Shown: positions 36,467 to 44,876 of the stretch, one piece after another
Numbering within the stretch: the stretch's first letter is position 1
Layout: every line of letters begins with the position of its first letter
Source of the DNA: Salinimonas chungwhensis DSM 16280
Lineage (GTDB): Bacteria > Pseudomonadota > Gammaproteobacteria > Enterobacterales > Alteromonadaceae
Assembly (NCBI RefSeq): GCF_000378185.1
Contig: NZ_KB899389.1
Span: 42,315-106,314, forward strand
Length of the DNA stretch: 64,000 nucleotides
Direction: 5' to 3'
Notes under the pieces: model-generated
Databases searched by the model: none
What the model was told of the DNA's origin: nothing
Seen by the model: the letters and a program-made list of their open reading frames with translations, nothing else
Position numbers and translations under genes: made by a program

Positions 36467-38266
36467 CTAGCTAAGCAATTGCAATTCAGCGTATTGTCGG
36501 TACAAAGTGTCGCTTTTCATCAACATCTCGTGGGTTCCCTGGGCAACTATACGCCCTTTGTCCATGACTACGATGCGATCGGCATGTTGAACAGTAGCCA
36601 GACGGTGCGCAATAACGATGGTGGTTCGTCCTTCCATCAAACGGTTGAGTGCCTGTTGCACCATTTTTTCACTGCGGGCATCTAGCGCACTGGTTGCCTC
36701 ATCCAGCAGCAAGACAGGGCGGTTGGCGAGAATGGCCCGGGCAATGGCAATGCGCTGGCGCTGGCCACCGGATAAACGCACACCGCGTTCCCCCAACTCG
36801 GTATCGTAGCCGTTTTCGAGCTCTTCAATAAAAGCATGCGCAAACGCCGATTTTGCTGCGGCAATTACTTCTTCATCCGTTGCCTGCGGGCGTCCGTAGC
36901 GAATATTCTCGAACACGGTCGTGGCAAATATAACAGAGTCCTGGGTCACTATCGCAATATGCTCCCGTAAGGAGCGCAGGGTGATATCGGTAATCGGCTT
37001 TCCGGCTAATTTTATCTGGCCTTGCTGAACATCATAGAAGCGCAAAAGTAACTGGAAAAGGGTGGTTTTGCCTGCACCACTAGCCCCGACTAGTGCGACT
37101 TTTTCAGTAGGTTGGATGGTGACGGAAAAGTTGGTAAATAAAGGTGGTGAGTCAGGGTAGGCAAAGCCAATGTCATCGATAATAATTTGCGGAGCCTTCT
37201 GATGCGTATCCAGTGTTGCTGTGCCTGGTATTATTTCGTTTGGCGTCGCGAGTAATTCTAACAGCCGTTCACTGGCGCCTACGCCCCGTTGAACTTCGCC
37301 AATGACCTCGCTGATTGTGGCCACGCTTCCGCCGGCCATAACCGCGTAGAATAAAAAAGCGGACAGCTCGCCAGCACTGAGCTCTCCGCTAAACACCTGG
37401 CGGGCCCCAACCCATGCGATAAGCAGTATAGCGCTTAAACTTAATACCATTATCAAACCGATGAGCAAAGACCGGTAATGAATCCGCTTGCGCGCGGTGT
37501 TAAAAGCCGCCTGGACCCGAGAAGAGAACTGCCGGCTTTCCATCGACTGTGCATTGAAAGCCTGAACAGTACTTATTTCGTGCAGGCTCTGATCGATATG
37601 GGCGCCAAGATCGGCGACCTTATCCTGGCTGGCCCGCGCGTAACGGCGAACCCGCGGTGCCAGCACGCGAATAGGGATAAGCACTGCAGGCACCGCCAGT
37701 AATACAAATAAGGTGAGTATCGGACTGGTTGTAGCCATCAGTACCAGCGCGCCCAGAAACGTCACCGTAGAGCGTAATGCCATGGACAGACTCATGCCAA
37801 TAACCGATTGCAGTAGGGTGGTGTCGCTGGTAAAGCGGGATATTACCTCGCCGGTGCGAATCTTTGAAAAAAAAGTCGGCGACAAGGTGAGCAAGTGGTC
37901 GTAAACCTGCAGCCGGATATCAGCACTCACCCGTTCACCTAGCCAGGTCATTAAGTAAAACCTGCAGTAAGTGGCCAGGCTGGCGATAATACAGATGGCC
38001 AGCACGGCCAGCGCAGCGGTGTTGAGCGTCTGGGGCTGGTTACCCACAAAGCCGTTGTCAATGGCATACCGAACACCCTGCCCAAGCGTTAGCCAGGCGG
38101 CTGCGGCAATGAATAATGAGATCACGGCTCCGGTCACATACCAGCGATAAGGGGATAGGTGAGAAATCAACCAGCGTAGCACCTGGCGTGTGGTTACAGA
38201 TTCTAATGCGCCTGACACGATAACTTCTTTTGCGAGGGAACATGCCGCATAAGATAGCGCATTCAT
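36467..38266 (-). CDS. ABC exporter, fused permease and ATPase (MsbA-related)
   Basis: 599 residues. Six membrane helices (about 40-325) are fused to a nucleotide-binding domain with Walker A GASGAGKTT near residue 393, signature LSGGQRQRIAIARA and Walker B VLLLDEAT, so it acts as a homodimer. It resembles the 'MsbA-related' group of half-size exporters rather than MsbA itself. The first 30 residues are unusual and poorly supported: no ribosome site precedes ATG 38266, and a GTG at 38218 is an alternative start. The substrate is unknown. It is transcribed alone on the minus strand, away from rpsP. Confidence 0.85.
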   Translation of the reverse strand: MNALSYAACSLAKEVIVSGALESVTTRQVLRWLISHLSPYRWYVTGAVISLFIAAAAWLTLGQGVRYAIDNGFVGNQPQTLNTAALAVLAICIIASLATYCRFYLMTWLGERVSADIRLQVYDHLLTLSPTFFSKIRTGEVISRFTSDTTLLQSVIGMSLSMALRSTVTFLGALVLMATTSPILTLFVLLAVPAVLIPIRVLAPRVRRYARASQDKVADLGAHIDQSLHEISTVQAFNAQSMESRQFSSRVQAAFNTARKRIHYRSLLIGLIMVLSLSAILLIAWVGARQVFSGELSAGELSAFLFYAVMAGGSVATISEVIGEVQRGVGASERLLELLATPNEIIPGTATLDTHQKAPQIIIDDIGFAYPDSPPLFTNFSVTIQPTEKVALVGASGAGKTTLFQLLLRFYDVQQGQIKLAGKPITDITLRSLREHIAIVTQDSVIFATTVFENIRYGRPQATDEEVIAAAKSAFAHAFIEELENGYDTELGERGVRLSGGQRQRIAIARAILANRPVLLLDEATSALDARSEKMVQQALNRLMEGRTTIVIAHRLATVQHADRIVVMDKGRIVAQGTHEMLMKSDTLYRQYAELQLLS

Positions 38267-38353
38267 CAGACGGCTGACAGTGGCTTACGGTGAAGTACCT
38301 CAAATGCCCGGTTAGACTAGACAGAGTTTCTACTTTGCAGATGGCATTTGTCC

Positions 38354-38381
38354 TTGCATTTTAGTCTGATATACGTATAAT
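38354..38381 (+). promoter_or_regulatory. Sigma-70 promoter of the rpsP operon
   Basis: TTGCAT at 38354-38359, a 16-bp spacer and a perfect TATAAT at 38376-38381, followed by a GC-rich discriminator (TCCGCGG) as expected for a ribosomal protein operon under growth control. The leader that follows (38382-38467) can form a hairpin with arms CCTTCC and GGAAGG. Confidence 0.8.
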
Positions 38382-38467
38382 TCCGCGGCCTTCCAAACCT
38401 GCATCGCGTTATATGCAAAGCGGGAAGGTAAAGTTGACAGTAACGCTACAACGAGTTTGAGGCACTT

Positions 38468-38719
38468 ATGGTTACTATTCGTTTACAGCGTGGCGGCGCG
38501 AAAAAGCGTCCATTTTATCAAGTTGTTGTGGCTGAAAGCAGCCGCGCAAGAGACGGTCGTTTCATCGAAAACGTCGGTTTCTTCAACCCAACTGCACAAG
38601 GTCAGTCAGAGCGTCTTCGCCTTGATCTGGAACGTGTTGATTATTGGGTTGGTGTTGGCGCGAGCTTATCAGAGCGCGTGAACAGCCTGGTAAAAGAAGC
38701 AAAAAAAGCTGCAGCGTAA
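38468..38719 (+). CDS. rpsP: 30S ribosomal protein S16
   Basis: 83 residues with the conserved start [18 protein letters not shown], the length and sequence of bacterial S16. It binds 16S rRNA in the 30S body and is essential for assembly. First gene of the rpsP-rimM-trmD-rplS operon, preceded by a strong promoter. Confidence 0.98.
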   Translation: MVTIRLQRGGAKKRPFYQVVVAESSRARDGRFIENVGFFNPTAQGQSERLRLDLERVDYWVGVGASLSERVNSLVKEAKKAAA

Positions 38720-38741
38720 GCTGCTCAAGTGGTGGGTATAA

Positions 38742-39263
38742 ATGAGTCAAACGTCTGACAAAGTGATTATTGGCAAAATTGGCGCGCCTCACGGCGTAAA
38801 AGGTTGGGTCAAAATCAATACTTATACCGATACACCAGAAGGTATTTTCGCTTACCGCCCCTGGCTACTGGGGGATGGTAAGGAATATCAATTAGACCAA
38901 TGGCGACCGCATGGCAAAGTGTTGGTTGCAAAAATTGAAGGTATTGAGACGCGGGATGACGCCGAGCGCATCAAAAATCTCGATATCACAATTTTAGCCA
39001 ATCAATTGCCTGAACTCGATGACAATGAGTTCTATTGGCGCGAGCTAACTGGCATGCAGGTGGTAACAACGCAAGGTTACGATTTGGGTGTGGTTAAGGA
39101 TGTATTTAATACCGGGGCGAATGACATTATTCAGGTCAAAGCCAACGCGAAAGATGCATTCGGTCTAAAAGAAAGATTAGTACCGTTTGTAATGGACGAA
39201 GTCGTTCAAACGGTAGACAAAGAAGGTAGAGTAATTACCGTCGACTGGGACCCGGGGTTTTAA
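38742..39263 (+). CDS. rimM: Ribosome maturation factor RimM
   Basis: 173 residues. The N-terminal RimM barrel has IIGKIGAPHGVKGWVKI and the C-terminal PRC-barrel ends VPFVMDEVV...VDWDPGF, the usual termination of the family. It binds S19 and assists maturation of the 30S head. It lies 22 bases after rpsP and its stop codon abuts the GTG start of trmD, matching the standard operon order. Confidence 0.97.
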   Translation: MSQTSDKVIIGKIGAPHGVKGWVKINTYTDTPEGIFAYRPWLLGDGKEYQLDQWRPHGKVLVAKIEGIETRDDAERIKNLDITILANQLPELDDNEFYWRELTGMQVVTTQGYDLGVVKDVFNTGANDIIQVKANAKDAFGLKERLVPFVMDEVVQTVDKEGRVITVDWDPGF

Positions 39264-40025
39264 GTGACCGCGAATAAATGGTTCGGCATTGTCAGTATTT
39301 TTCCTGAAATGTTCGGCCCGTTCACCCAGCAGGGTGTGATAGGCAGAGCAGTAAAATCAGGATTACTTGCAGTCGATACATTTAATCCCAGAGATTATAC
39401 CCATGACCGTCACCGTACGGTCGACGATCGTCCTTATGGCGGTGGTCCGGGGATGTTGATGATGGTAAAACCTTTAACCGACGCAATTTCGGCAGCCAAA
39501 CAGGCTGGCGGAGAAAATAGCAAGGTTATCTACTTATCCCCACAGGGTAAGAAACTGGACCAGGCAGGTGCAACAAGGCTGGCCAAGTCCGACCGCATAA
39601 TTTTAATTTGTGGTCGTTATGAAGGAATCGACGAGCGCGTAATCGAAGACCAGGTAGACGAAGAAGTCTCAATTGGTGATTATGTGCTTAGTGGCGGTGA
39701 GTTACCGGCGATGGTCCTTATGGATACAGTCGCCAGGCTAGTTCCCGGTGTATTGGGTCACCAGTGCTCTGCCACAGAAGATTCATTCACCGACGGGTTA
39801 TTGGATTGTCCGCATTACACGCGGCCTGAGATGCTCGACGGGAAAACAGTTCCTCCTGTGTTGTTAAGTGGTGATCACGAAAAAATCAGGCAGTGGCGAC
39901 TTATGCAATCGCTGGGTAGAACCTGGCAGCGTCGCCCTGAATTGTTAAATCACCTAGCTCTGACTGAGGAGCAGCAGCAACTGCTTGAAAAATTCAAGTT
40001 GCAGCTGCGGCAAGATGACAGTTAA
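39264..40025 (+). CDS. trmD: tRNA (guanine-N1)-methyltransferase TrmD
   Basis: 253 residues; starts with GTG directly after the rimM stop. It contains the SPOUT knot motif [15 protein letters not shown] and the N-terminal segment [14 protein letters not shown], both diagnostic. It transfers methyl from S-adenosylmethionine to G37 of tRNAs, preventing +1 frameshifting. The length equals that of E. coli TrmD (255). Confidence 0.97.
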   Translation: MTANKWFGIVSIFPEMFGPFTQQGVIGRAVKSGLLAVDTFNPRDYTHDRHRTVDDRPYGGGPGMLMMVKPLTDAISAAKQAGGENSKVIYLSPQGKKLDQAGATRLAKSDRIILICGRYEGIDERVIEDQVDEEVSIGDYVLSGGELPAMVLMDTVARLVPGVLGHQCSATEDSFTDGLLDCPHYTRPEMLDGKTVPPVLLSGDHEKIRQWRLMQSLGRTWQRRPELLNHLALTEEQQQLLEKFKLQLRQDDS

Positions 40026-40043
40026 CTAGGACGAGAGGATATG

Positions 40044-40403
40044 ATGAGCAAAGTCAGTCAAGATATCATCAAAAATATAGAACAAGCACAGTTGAAAACT
40101 GATGTTCCTGCGTTCGGCCCAGGCGACACAGTTAGTGTAAAAGTTCGTGTTACCGAAGGTGACAAAGAGCGTCTCCAGGCCTATGAAGGCGTTGTTATCG
40201 CTAAGCGTAACCGTGGTCTTCACTCGTCTTTTACCGTTCGTAAAGTTTCAAGCGGCGAAGGCGTTGAGCGTGTTTTCCAAACACACAGCCCCGCAGTTTC
40301 TTCAATTGAAGTGAAACGTCGCGGTGCGGTTCGTCGTGCTAAGCTTTACTATCTACGTGAGCGTTCAGGTAAATCTGCACGTATCAGAGAAAAGCTTAAC
40401 TAA
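40044..40403 (+). CDS. rplS: 50S ribosomal protein L19
   Basis: 119 residues; contains the L19 core [14 protein letters not shown] and [14 protein letters not shown]. Two consecutive ATGs exist (40041 and 40044). The second has the better distance of five bases from GAGG and gives the usual N-terminus. It is the last gene of the operon and is followed by a strong terminator. L19 sits at the 30S-50S interface. Confidence 0.97.
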   Translation: MSKVSQDIIKNIEQAQLKTDVPAFGPGDTVSVKVRVTEGDKERLQAYEGVVIAKRNRGLHSSFTVRKVSSGEGVERVFQTHSPAVSSIEVKRRGAVRRAKLYYLRERSGKSARIREKLN

Positions 40404-40440
40404 GATTACTAATCCTTGCGTTATTGTTAACTTTTCAAAA

Positions 40441-40463
40441 GCCCGCAGATTGCGGGCTTTTTT
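40441..40463 (+). terminator. Rho-independent terminator of the rpsP operon
   Basis: GCCCGCA (40441-40447), a three-base loop, TGCGGGC (40451-40457) and a run of six T residues. It lies 38 bases after the rplS stop. Confidence 0.92.
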
Positions 40464-40484
40464 CGTTTTAGGAAGCCAGTAAGA

Positions 40485-41012
40485 ATGAATGACAGACTGA
40501 TGAGTACGCCTATCGGGCAGCAGATGCAAAGCGGGCGATGGTACCAGACCTCAGCTAAACCACTGAGGCAGGCGCGTCAGGCTGTCAAAGCACTGTGTTA
40601 TGCAATTAGCACGCAACCGGATGAGCAGCAGCGTAAACAACTTATTCATCAGTTATTACCCCATATTTGCTCCGTTGAACTGGGCACAGGGTTTTACTGT
40701 GACTATGGCTGTAATATTTATGCCGGACACCACCTGGCAGTGGGTGACAATGTGGTGATGCTGGATGCAGCGTCAATCACACTCGGCAATAATGTCAGTA
40801 TCGGCGAGGGAACGGTCATCGCTACCGTCAGCCACCATCATAATGCACAGCAACGCTCAGCCGGCTGGCAACAGGCAACGCCGGTGGTCATAGGTCATAA
40901 TGTTCGGTTAGGAGCCCAGGTTACTGTATTGCCTGGGGCTGTATTGGCCGATAATTCTGTAGTGCCGGATTACCAACTTGTGCCCTGTATATCGGCTAGT
41001 CATTCATCGTAA
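40485..41012 (+). CDS. Maa/NodL-type sugar O-acetyltransferase
   Basis: 175 residues. An N-terminal helical segment (residues 8-60) resembles the Mac domain of maltose acetyltransferases and is followed by a left-handed beta-helix made of hexapeptide repeats (GTGFYCDYGCNIYAGHH, VVMLDAASITLG). The catalytic-type histidine is in TVSHHHN. It transfers acetyl from acetyl-CoA to a sugar or similar small acceptor; the acceptor is unknown. The protein is slightly shorter than E. coli Maa (183) at the C-terminus. It stands between the rplS terminator and the aroF promoter. Confidence 0.85.
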   Translation: MNDRLMSTPIGQQMQSGRWYQTSAKPLRQARQAVKALCYAISTQPDEQQRKQLIHQLLPHICSVELGTGFYCDYGCNIYAGHHLAVGDNVVMLDAASITLGNNVSIGEGTVIATVSHHHNAQQRSAGWQQATPVVIGHNVRLGAQVTVLPGAVLADNSVVPDYQLVPCISASHSS

Positions 41013-41101
41013 TAACAACAAGGGTGAGCAAACAATGGTTGCGCGCATATAAATAAATTGATAAAAAGTCAATATCCTCCGTCCTGATTAGAGTTTGGTG
41101 C

Positions 41102-41119
41102 TGTATCGTAATATTTACA
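41102..41119 (+). promoter_or_regulatory. TyrR-box-like operator upstream of aroF
   Basis: TGTATC-GTAATA-TTTACA matches the TyrR consensus TGTAAA-N6-TTTACA at 10 of 12 arm positions. It keeps the key G and C (41103 and 41118) and the correct spacing. It lies 34 bases before the aroF start, as expected for tyrosine-dependent repression of aroF-tyrA. Confidence 0.6.
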
Positions 41120-41153
41120 TTAGGCGCTGACGGTTTTTTGAATGAGTAATTTT

Positions 41154-42245
41154 ATGATTAAAGATACTGTTAATAATGTACACATCAGTACTGAAGATGT
41201 GCTGGTAACACCTGAGGATTTGAGCCACTCTCTGCCGGTTTCAGATGCCGCGCTAGGTGCTATATCGGAAGCGCGCAACACGATTTCGGATATTATTCAT
41301 GGCCGCGACCACCGCATGCTTGTCATTTGCGGACCTTGTTCAATTCACGATATTGATGCAGCAAAAGATTATGCGTTGCGGTTAAAAGAAATGCATGAGG
41401 CATGCAAAGATACATTGTTTATAGTTATGCGGGTCTATTTTGAAAAGCCGCGCACGACCACCGGCTGGAAGGGCATGATTAATGATCCGCATATTGACGG
41501 CACCTTCGATATAGAAACCGGGTTGCGTCGTGCCAGAGAGCTGCTTATCTGGCTGGCTGAACTGGGGTTGCCTGTGGCTACAGAAGCCCTGGATCCGATT
41601 AGTCCACAATATCTGGCAGAATTATTTAGCTGGAGTGCAATTGGTGCCAGAACCTCCGAGTCACAAACGCACCGTGAAATGGCCAGCGGTTTGTCCATGC
41701 CTGTGGGTTTTAAAAATGGTACCGACGGTAGCCTCGGGATTGCTATTAACGCATTGAAATCGGCTGCATCGCCACACCGTTTTATGGGCATTAATAAACA
41801 GGGGCAGGTGAGTATTATAGGTACTAAAGGTAACCCTGATGGCCATATTATTTTACGTGGCGGCAAACAACCAAATTATGACTCAGTATGTGTAAGTGAC
41901 TGTGAGCAGGAGTTAGTTACAGCCGGTCTTACAGCAGGGTTGGTGGTTGACTGCAGTCATGCAAATTCCAGTAAGGATTATCGCCGCCAGCCGCTGGTCG
42001 CCAAAAATGTGGTTAACCAAATCCTGGAAGGTAATCAATCGATTATCGGCGTGATGCTGGAAAGTCATGTTAATGCCGGCAATCAGAAGGCGGATGGTAA
42101 AACACCCGAAGAACTTGAATACGGCGTATCTATTACAGATGGTTGTATAGACTGGGAGACCACTGAACAACTACTGACACAAATGCGAGATCGGTTGATT
42201 ACCGTTTTGCCTATGCGCCAGGATAAGCGCACGCAGGTCGCCTGA
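41154..42245 (+). CDS. aroF: 3-deoxy-7-phosphoheptulonate (DAHP) synthase, AroF-type
   Basis: 363 residues of class I DAHP synthase, which condenses phosphoenolpyruvate with erythrose 4-phosphate in the first step of the shikimate pathway. Motifs include [17 protein letters not shown] and GARTSESQ. I start at ATG 41154 because the N-terminus then reads [12 protein letters not shown], closely matching E. coli AroF (MQKDALNNVHIT); an ATG four codons upstream is less likely. The AroF-like N-terminus, the downstream tyrA and the TyrR-box-like site suggest the tyrosine-regulated isozyme. Confidence 0.93.
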   Translation: MIKDTVNNVHISTEDVLVTPEDLSHSLPVSDAALGAISEARNTISDIIHGRDHRMLVICGPCSIHDIDAAKDYALRLKEMHEACKDTLFIVMRVYFEKPRTTTGWKGMINDPHIDGTFDIETGLRRARELLIWLAELGLPVATEALDPISPQYLAELFSWSAIGARTSESQTHREMASGLSMPVGFKNGTDGSLGIAINALKSAASPHRFMGINKQGQVSIIGTKGNPDGHIILRGGKQPNYDSVCVSDCEQELVTAGLTAGLVVDCSHANSSKDYRRQPLVAKNVVNQILEGNQSIIGVMLESHVNAGNQKADGKTPEELEYGVSITDGCIDWETTEQLLTQMRDRLITVLPMRQDKRTQVA

Positions 42246-43411
42246 TGGTCCAGAAAAATGATGAGCACCTAACCGGTACATCGCAACGACTGGATGAGCT
42301 GCGCGAGGGCATCGATGAGCTGGATTCTCAATTGGTTGAGCTATTGGCAAAACGGGCAGCATTAACTACGGAGGTTGGCCGGATTAAAGCCGATTCAGGT
42401 GTGCCGGTTTATGTACCTGAGCGCGAAAAACGTCTTATCGCCTCACGCCGCGCACAAGCTGAAGACAGTGGGGTCTCGCCGGATTTGGTCGAAGACCTGC
42501 TACGGCGGATAATGCGTGAATCTTACCATACGCAGAACAATCGTTATCGCTGTGTAAACCCAGGCATTGGTGACGTTGTAATTATCGGCGGTAACGGTGC
42601 ATTGGGTAAAGTTTTTGTCTCACTGTTCCGTAAAAGTGGCTACACCGTTTACGTCGTTGAGAAAGAAGACTGGTCAACGGGGTCTGCATCGGCAAGGCTA
42701 CGCGTTGCTGACGCTGTCATTGTCGCAGTGCCCATCAACATCACCGAGCAGGTTATTACTAATCTGACGATGCTAAAACCTGACTGCTTACTGGCAGATG
42801 TTACCAGTATTAAGAATCGGCCCCTGACTGCCATGCTTAAGGCACATAATGGCCCTGTGGTGGGCTTGCATCCCATGTTCGGACCGGATGCACCGGGTAT
42901 GATAAAACAGGTTGTGGTGGTTACTGAGGGAAGAGATCCCGCGGCCTATCAGTGGCTGATGGATCAAATGATAACCTGGGGCGCCACGCTGCATCACAGC
43001 AAGGCTGCTGAACATGATGAAGCCATGGCCTATATTCAGGTAATGCGTCACTTCAACACCTTCGTGTATGGTGAGCATCTGCGTGAGGAAAACCCGGATC
43101 TTGAGACGTTAACGCAGTTTAGTTCACCCATTTACCGCCTTGAACTGGCGATGGTAGGCCGTCTGTTTGCTCAGTCACCAGAGCTCTATGCTGATATTAT
43201 TTTTGATAATCCTGACAATATCGAGTTATTACAACGTTTTCATCAGCGTTTTGGTGATGCATTGCGTTTATTAGAAGCGGGCGATAAACAGGGTTTTGCA
43301 GAAAGGTTCAGCCGGGTAGGTAAGTGGTTCGGCAACTATTCAAATCGCTGTCTGGTAGACAGCAAGCAACTGTTGTTAAAAGCCGATGATGGCCAATTGT
43401 TGCGCAAATAG
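42245..43411 (+). CDS. tyrA: Bifunctional chorismate mutase / prephenate dehydrogenase (T-protein)
   Basis: 388 residues. An N-terminal AroQ chorismate mutase (about 15-95) is fused to a prephenate dehydrogenase with the NAD-binding loop [10 protein letters not shown] near 115-124. It converts chorismate through prephenate to 4-hydroxyphenylpyruvate for tyrosine synthesis. Its ATG overlaps the aroF stop (TGATG), showing translational coupling in the aroF-tyrA operon. Length and fusion match E. coli TyrA (373). Confidence 0.95.
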   Translation: MVQKNDEHLTGTSQRLDELREGIDELDSQLVELLAKRAALTTEVGRIKADSGVPVYVPEREKRLIASRRAQAEDSGVSPDLVEDLLRRIMRESYHTQNNRYRCVNPGIGDVVIIGGNGALGKVFVSLFRKSGYTVYVVEKEDWSTGSASARLRVADAVIVAVPINITEQVITNLTMLKPDCLLADVTSIKNRPLTAMLKAHNGPVVGLHPMFGPDAPGMIKQVVVVTEGRDPAAYQWLMDQMITWGATLHHSKAAEHDEAMAYIQVMRHFNTFVYGEHLREENPDLETLTQFSSPIYRLELAMVGRLFAQSPELYADIIFDNPDNIELLQRFHQRFGDALRLLEAGDKQGFAERFSRVGKWFGNYSNRCLVDSKQLLLKADDGQLLRK

Positions 43412-43430
43412 GCACTAGTACGTGCCTGTT
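43411..43430. terminator. Short hairpin between tyrA and pheA, weak terminator
   Basis: GGCAC (43411-43415) and GTGCC (43422-43426) flank a six-base loop and are followed by TGTTTGT on the plus strand. The hairpin begins at the last base of the tyrA stop codon; the convergent pheA gene ends 25 bases further on. Weak by sequence. Confidence 0.4.
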
Positions 43431-43450
43431 TGTCACACCAGATAAGCTAT

Positions 43451-44632
43451 TCAGGGCATTATCGCACTGGCAGCAGCAACTTTTGTCGGGCTGATTTCTT
43501 CTGAAGGATAACAGCCCAGCACTTTCAAATAGCGGGTGATTTTTCTAAGCGCGTCGATTGCACATTGTAGCGGGCCGTCAGCGGTATTTCCCTCCACATC
43601 CAGGTAAAACATTTCCTCCCAAGGATTGCCCGGCATCGGCCGCGACTCCAGTTTAGTCATATTAATATCATGATCTTTTAACACCATCAGCGCTTCAACC
43701 AGGGAACCAGGCTTTTGTACCGTAGACATAATAAGTGTGGTTTTAGCCGGTACCTGCAATGGCACGGCCACAGGTTGTCTGGCTACCACAATAAAACGAC
43801 TGTGGTTTTCTTTTTGATTCGCAAGGTTCGATTTAATTGCACTTAAGCCATACAGATTTCCACCCGCTTCGCTTCCTATTGCCGCCACGTCCTCGCGGTC
43901 GAGCTCACTAACTTTAAGCATAGCCGAGGATGTACTGTCGATGGTTTTTACCTCGACATTACCCAACTCCGCAAGAAAATGGCTACACTGGGCGAATACC
44001 TGGGGGTGCGCATAAAGGGTTTTTATCTTATCCAGCTGGGTGGACGTAGCCACCAGCAGGGCATGACGAATCGGATGGGTAAGTTCGCCAATAATACTCA
44101 GTTCAGTATGCTGTAACTGATCGTAAACTTCATTGATACTGCCAGAGCTGGTGTTCTCGATAGGTAAGACTGCATAGTCGGCTTCCGCGTGCTCCACTTT
44201 TTTGACAATTTCGCTGAAACTCTGACAACCTATTTCCAGTAACTCTCCGGGCCGCCGAGAGAAATACTTCTGCGTTGCCAGGTATGAATACGAACCTTTA
44301 TCGCCTAAAAACGCCACCCGATTCAGCGGCAGCGTACTACCAGGGTTCGCGCGCTCTGCCAACATTGCCTGTTGATTAAGGACCGAGTCTTCTATTACGA
44401 CATGAAAAACCTGGGTGACATAATGTGGATCTAACCCTTTCTCCTGTCCCTGTTTGATAAGGTGGATCAAAAGCTGTTCTTCACGCTTAACATCGCGCAC
44501 AGGGATCTGTTGCGCGATTTTTGTCTCTGCTACTTCGTTCGTAAGTTTTCTGCGCTCAGCCAGTAAGCTGAGCAGCTCACTATCCAGTTCGGAAATCCGT
44601 GCGCGGACAGCATCTAAAGCCGGTATCGTCAT
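43451..44632 (-). CDS. pheA: Bifunctional chorismate mutase / prephenate dehydratase (P-protein)
   Basis: 393 residues. AroQ chorismate mutase (1-90), prephenate dehydratase (about 105-285, with IENTSSGSI and the DSTSSA segment) and a C-terminal ACT domain (about 300-375) with the phenylalanine-binding ESRP motif. It makes phenylpyruvate from chorismate and is normally inhibited by phenylalanine. Length and fusion match E. coli PheA (386). It is expressed from a leader with a Phe-rich peptide and an attenuator, described separately, and converges with tyrA. Confidence 0.96.
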   Translation of the reverse strand: MTIPALDAVRARISELDSELLSLLAERRKLTNEVAETKIAQQIPVRDVKREEQLLIHLIKQGQEKGLDPHYVTQVFHVVIEDSVLNQQAMLAERANPGSTLPLNRVAFLGDKGSYSYLATQKYFSRRPGELLEIGCQSFSEIVKKVEHAEADYAVLPIENTSSGSINEVYDQLQHTELSIIGELTHPIRHALLVATSTQLDKIKTLYAHPQVFAQCSHFLAELGNVEVKTIDSTSSAMLKVSELDREDVAAIGSEAGGNLYGLSAIKSNLANQKENHSRFIVVARQPVAVPLQVPAKTTLIMSTVQKPGSLVEALMVLKDHDINMTKLESRPMPGNPWEEMFYLDVEGNTADGPLQCAIDALRKITRYLKVLGCYPSEEISPTKVAAASAIMP

Positions 44633-44656
44633 GAATTACGTACTCTCAGTTTTGCC

Positions 44657-44689
44657 AAAAAAAAACCTCCCGGTGCGGGAGGTTTTTTT
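44657..44689 (-). terminator. pheA attenuator terminator
   Basis: CCTCCC (44666-44671) and GGGAGG (44677-44682), extended by A/T pairs on both sides, form a strong hairpin followed on the minus strand by nine T residues. It lies 25 bases before pheA and inside its leader. The sequence GGGAGG just after the leader peptide stop (plus-strand CCTCCC at 44703-44708) can pair with the same arm and form the alternative antiterminator. Confidence 0.92.
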
Positions 44690-44708
44690 GCACATAACAC
44701 ATCCTCCC

Positions 44709-44762
44709 TCAATTGAAGGTGATAAAATCAAAAAAGAATGTGCTGGTGCGTATGATGTTCAT
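44709..44762 (-). CDS. pheL: pheA leader peptide
   Basis: 17 residues, MNIIRTSTFFFDFITFN. Five of its residues are phenylalanine, including three in a row, and its stop is followed directly by the antiterminator segment. When charged tRNA-Phe is scarce a ribosome would stall on the Phe codons, leave the segment free, and prevent the terminator at 44657-44689. It is in the same position as pheL in E. coli, though the sequence differs. The predicted transcription start falls very close to the ATG, so the peptide may be translated leaderless or the true start may lie upstream. Confidence 0.88.
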   Translation of the reverse strand: MNIIRTSTFFFDFITFN

Positions 44763-44768
44763 TTTATG

Positions 44769-44797
44769 ACTGTATTTATCCGACGTGCAGCTGTCAA
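44769..44797 (-). promoter_or_regulatory. Promoter of pheL-pheA
   Basis: On the minus strand a perfect -35 TTGACA (44792-44797), a 17-bp spacer and TACAGT (44769-44774) as -10. The predicted start lies within a base or two of the pheL ATG. Confidence 0.6.
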
Positions 44798-44809
44798 CCA
44801 ATTTTTACA
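44792..44809 (-). promoter_or_regulatory. TyrR-box-like site overlapping the pheL -35
   Basis: Read on the minus strand, TGTAAA-AATTGG-TTGACA matches TGTAAA-N6-TTTACA at 11 of 12 arm positions. Its right arm is the -35 hexamer of the pheL promoter, so bound TyrR would block RNA polymerase. E. coli pheA is not known to be controlled by TyrR. Confidence 0.5.
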
Positions 44810-44876
44810 AATGATTGACAGTTAAAGTGCCTGTTTATATTTGCTCGTAGCATTATTTGTGATAACGAGCAGCCTG

